Source: an uncultured Flavobacteriales bacterium (lineage in GTDB: Bacteria > Bacteroidota > Bacteroidia > Flavobacteriales_D > Sanyastnellaceae). From it: a stretch of DNA of 6,067 nucleotides. Numbering within the stretch: the stretch's first letter is position 1; each line of letters begins with the position of its first letter. The DNA lies in contig CALCNZ010000151.1 in assembly GCA_937897625.1 (NCBI GenBank), positions 1-6,067 on the forward strand, read 5' to 3'. Position numbers and translations under genes: made by a program. The notes beneath the pieces are model-generated. The model did not search any database. It saw only the letters and a list, made by a program, of their open reading frames with translations, and was not told where the DNA came from. This document shows, piece by piece, positions 5,975 through 6,067 of the stretch.

Positions 5975-6067
5975 GAAAAAAAAGGCAAAGCAGTAGCTGT
6001 TCCTGTATGCACGGAAAGTGCCGTGAATAAAGGAGTTGAGCTATTAAAAAATAAAACGGGGTGATTT

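Noticed and set aside
5976..5983. Eight-A run (T8 on the minus strand) as the tail of a terminator for a gene entering from the right
   Set aside because: No stable stem precedes it on the minus strand.
5923..6012. 30-residue N-terminal extension of the ATPase from an upstream in-frame ATG
   Set aside because: The extension has no family features, runs across the inverted repeat and poly-A tract, and the downstream ATG begins directly with the first strand of the ATPase fold.
6010..6025. Short inverted repeat CACGG-N6-CCGTG near the right end
   Set aside because: It has only a 5-bp stem, no T-tract on either strand and no gene beside it, so chance is likely.

Overview
The window looks like a low-GC chromosomal segment from a Bacteroidota bacterium, probably Flavobacteriia-like. 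This is inferred from the AT-rich intergenic DNA, the lack of Shine-Dalgarno motifs, the short A/T-rich leaders before starts, a secreted DAEYKA-repeat protein of a kind I know from Bacteroidota, and a lipoprotein with an SC-T-x-E-K-x-L-Y start. No RNA gene, insertion sequence or CRISPR array was seen.

Left part (1-1907, plus strand). The window opens inside a 12/24-bp tandem array (1-120) whose period is a multiple of three, so four of the six frames are open. It may be the repetitive 3' end of a gene stopping at 124-126. A short secreted protein with six DAEYKA motifs follows (157-492), resembling the DUF6150 / 7(1) septoil knot group. It is followed almost without gap by a full-length SLC13/DASS Na+-coupled anion symporter (501-1907). 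The two are probably cotranscribed. An 8-bp inverted repeat lies across the stop codons where this unit meets the leftward genes.

Right part (1917-5922, minus strand). Four genes run leftward with gaps of 71, 17 and 36 bp. In transcription order they are: an ABC/SMC-type ATPase with Walker A, a signature-like motif and an altered Walker B; a stand-alone vWA protein with a complete MIDAS; an unrecognised 394-aa protein with a His/Cys-rich putative zinc site and a separate C-terminal domain; and a lipoprotein with two C-terminal transmembrane helices. The first three look like one functional cassette (ATPase, metal-dependent adhesion module, putative zinc protein). I cannot match this combination to a named system. 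A role in defence, stress or protein quality control is conjecture. The lipoprotein may belong to the same transcript or be an independent gene.

Regulatory DNA is sparse. There is a perfect inverted repeat upstream of the ATPase gene, and a strong hairpin plus T-tract between the ATPase and vWA genes. That hairpin is oriented as a plus-strand terminator, opposite to the genes around it. The last 145 bp (5923-6067) hold no supportable gene.
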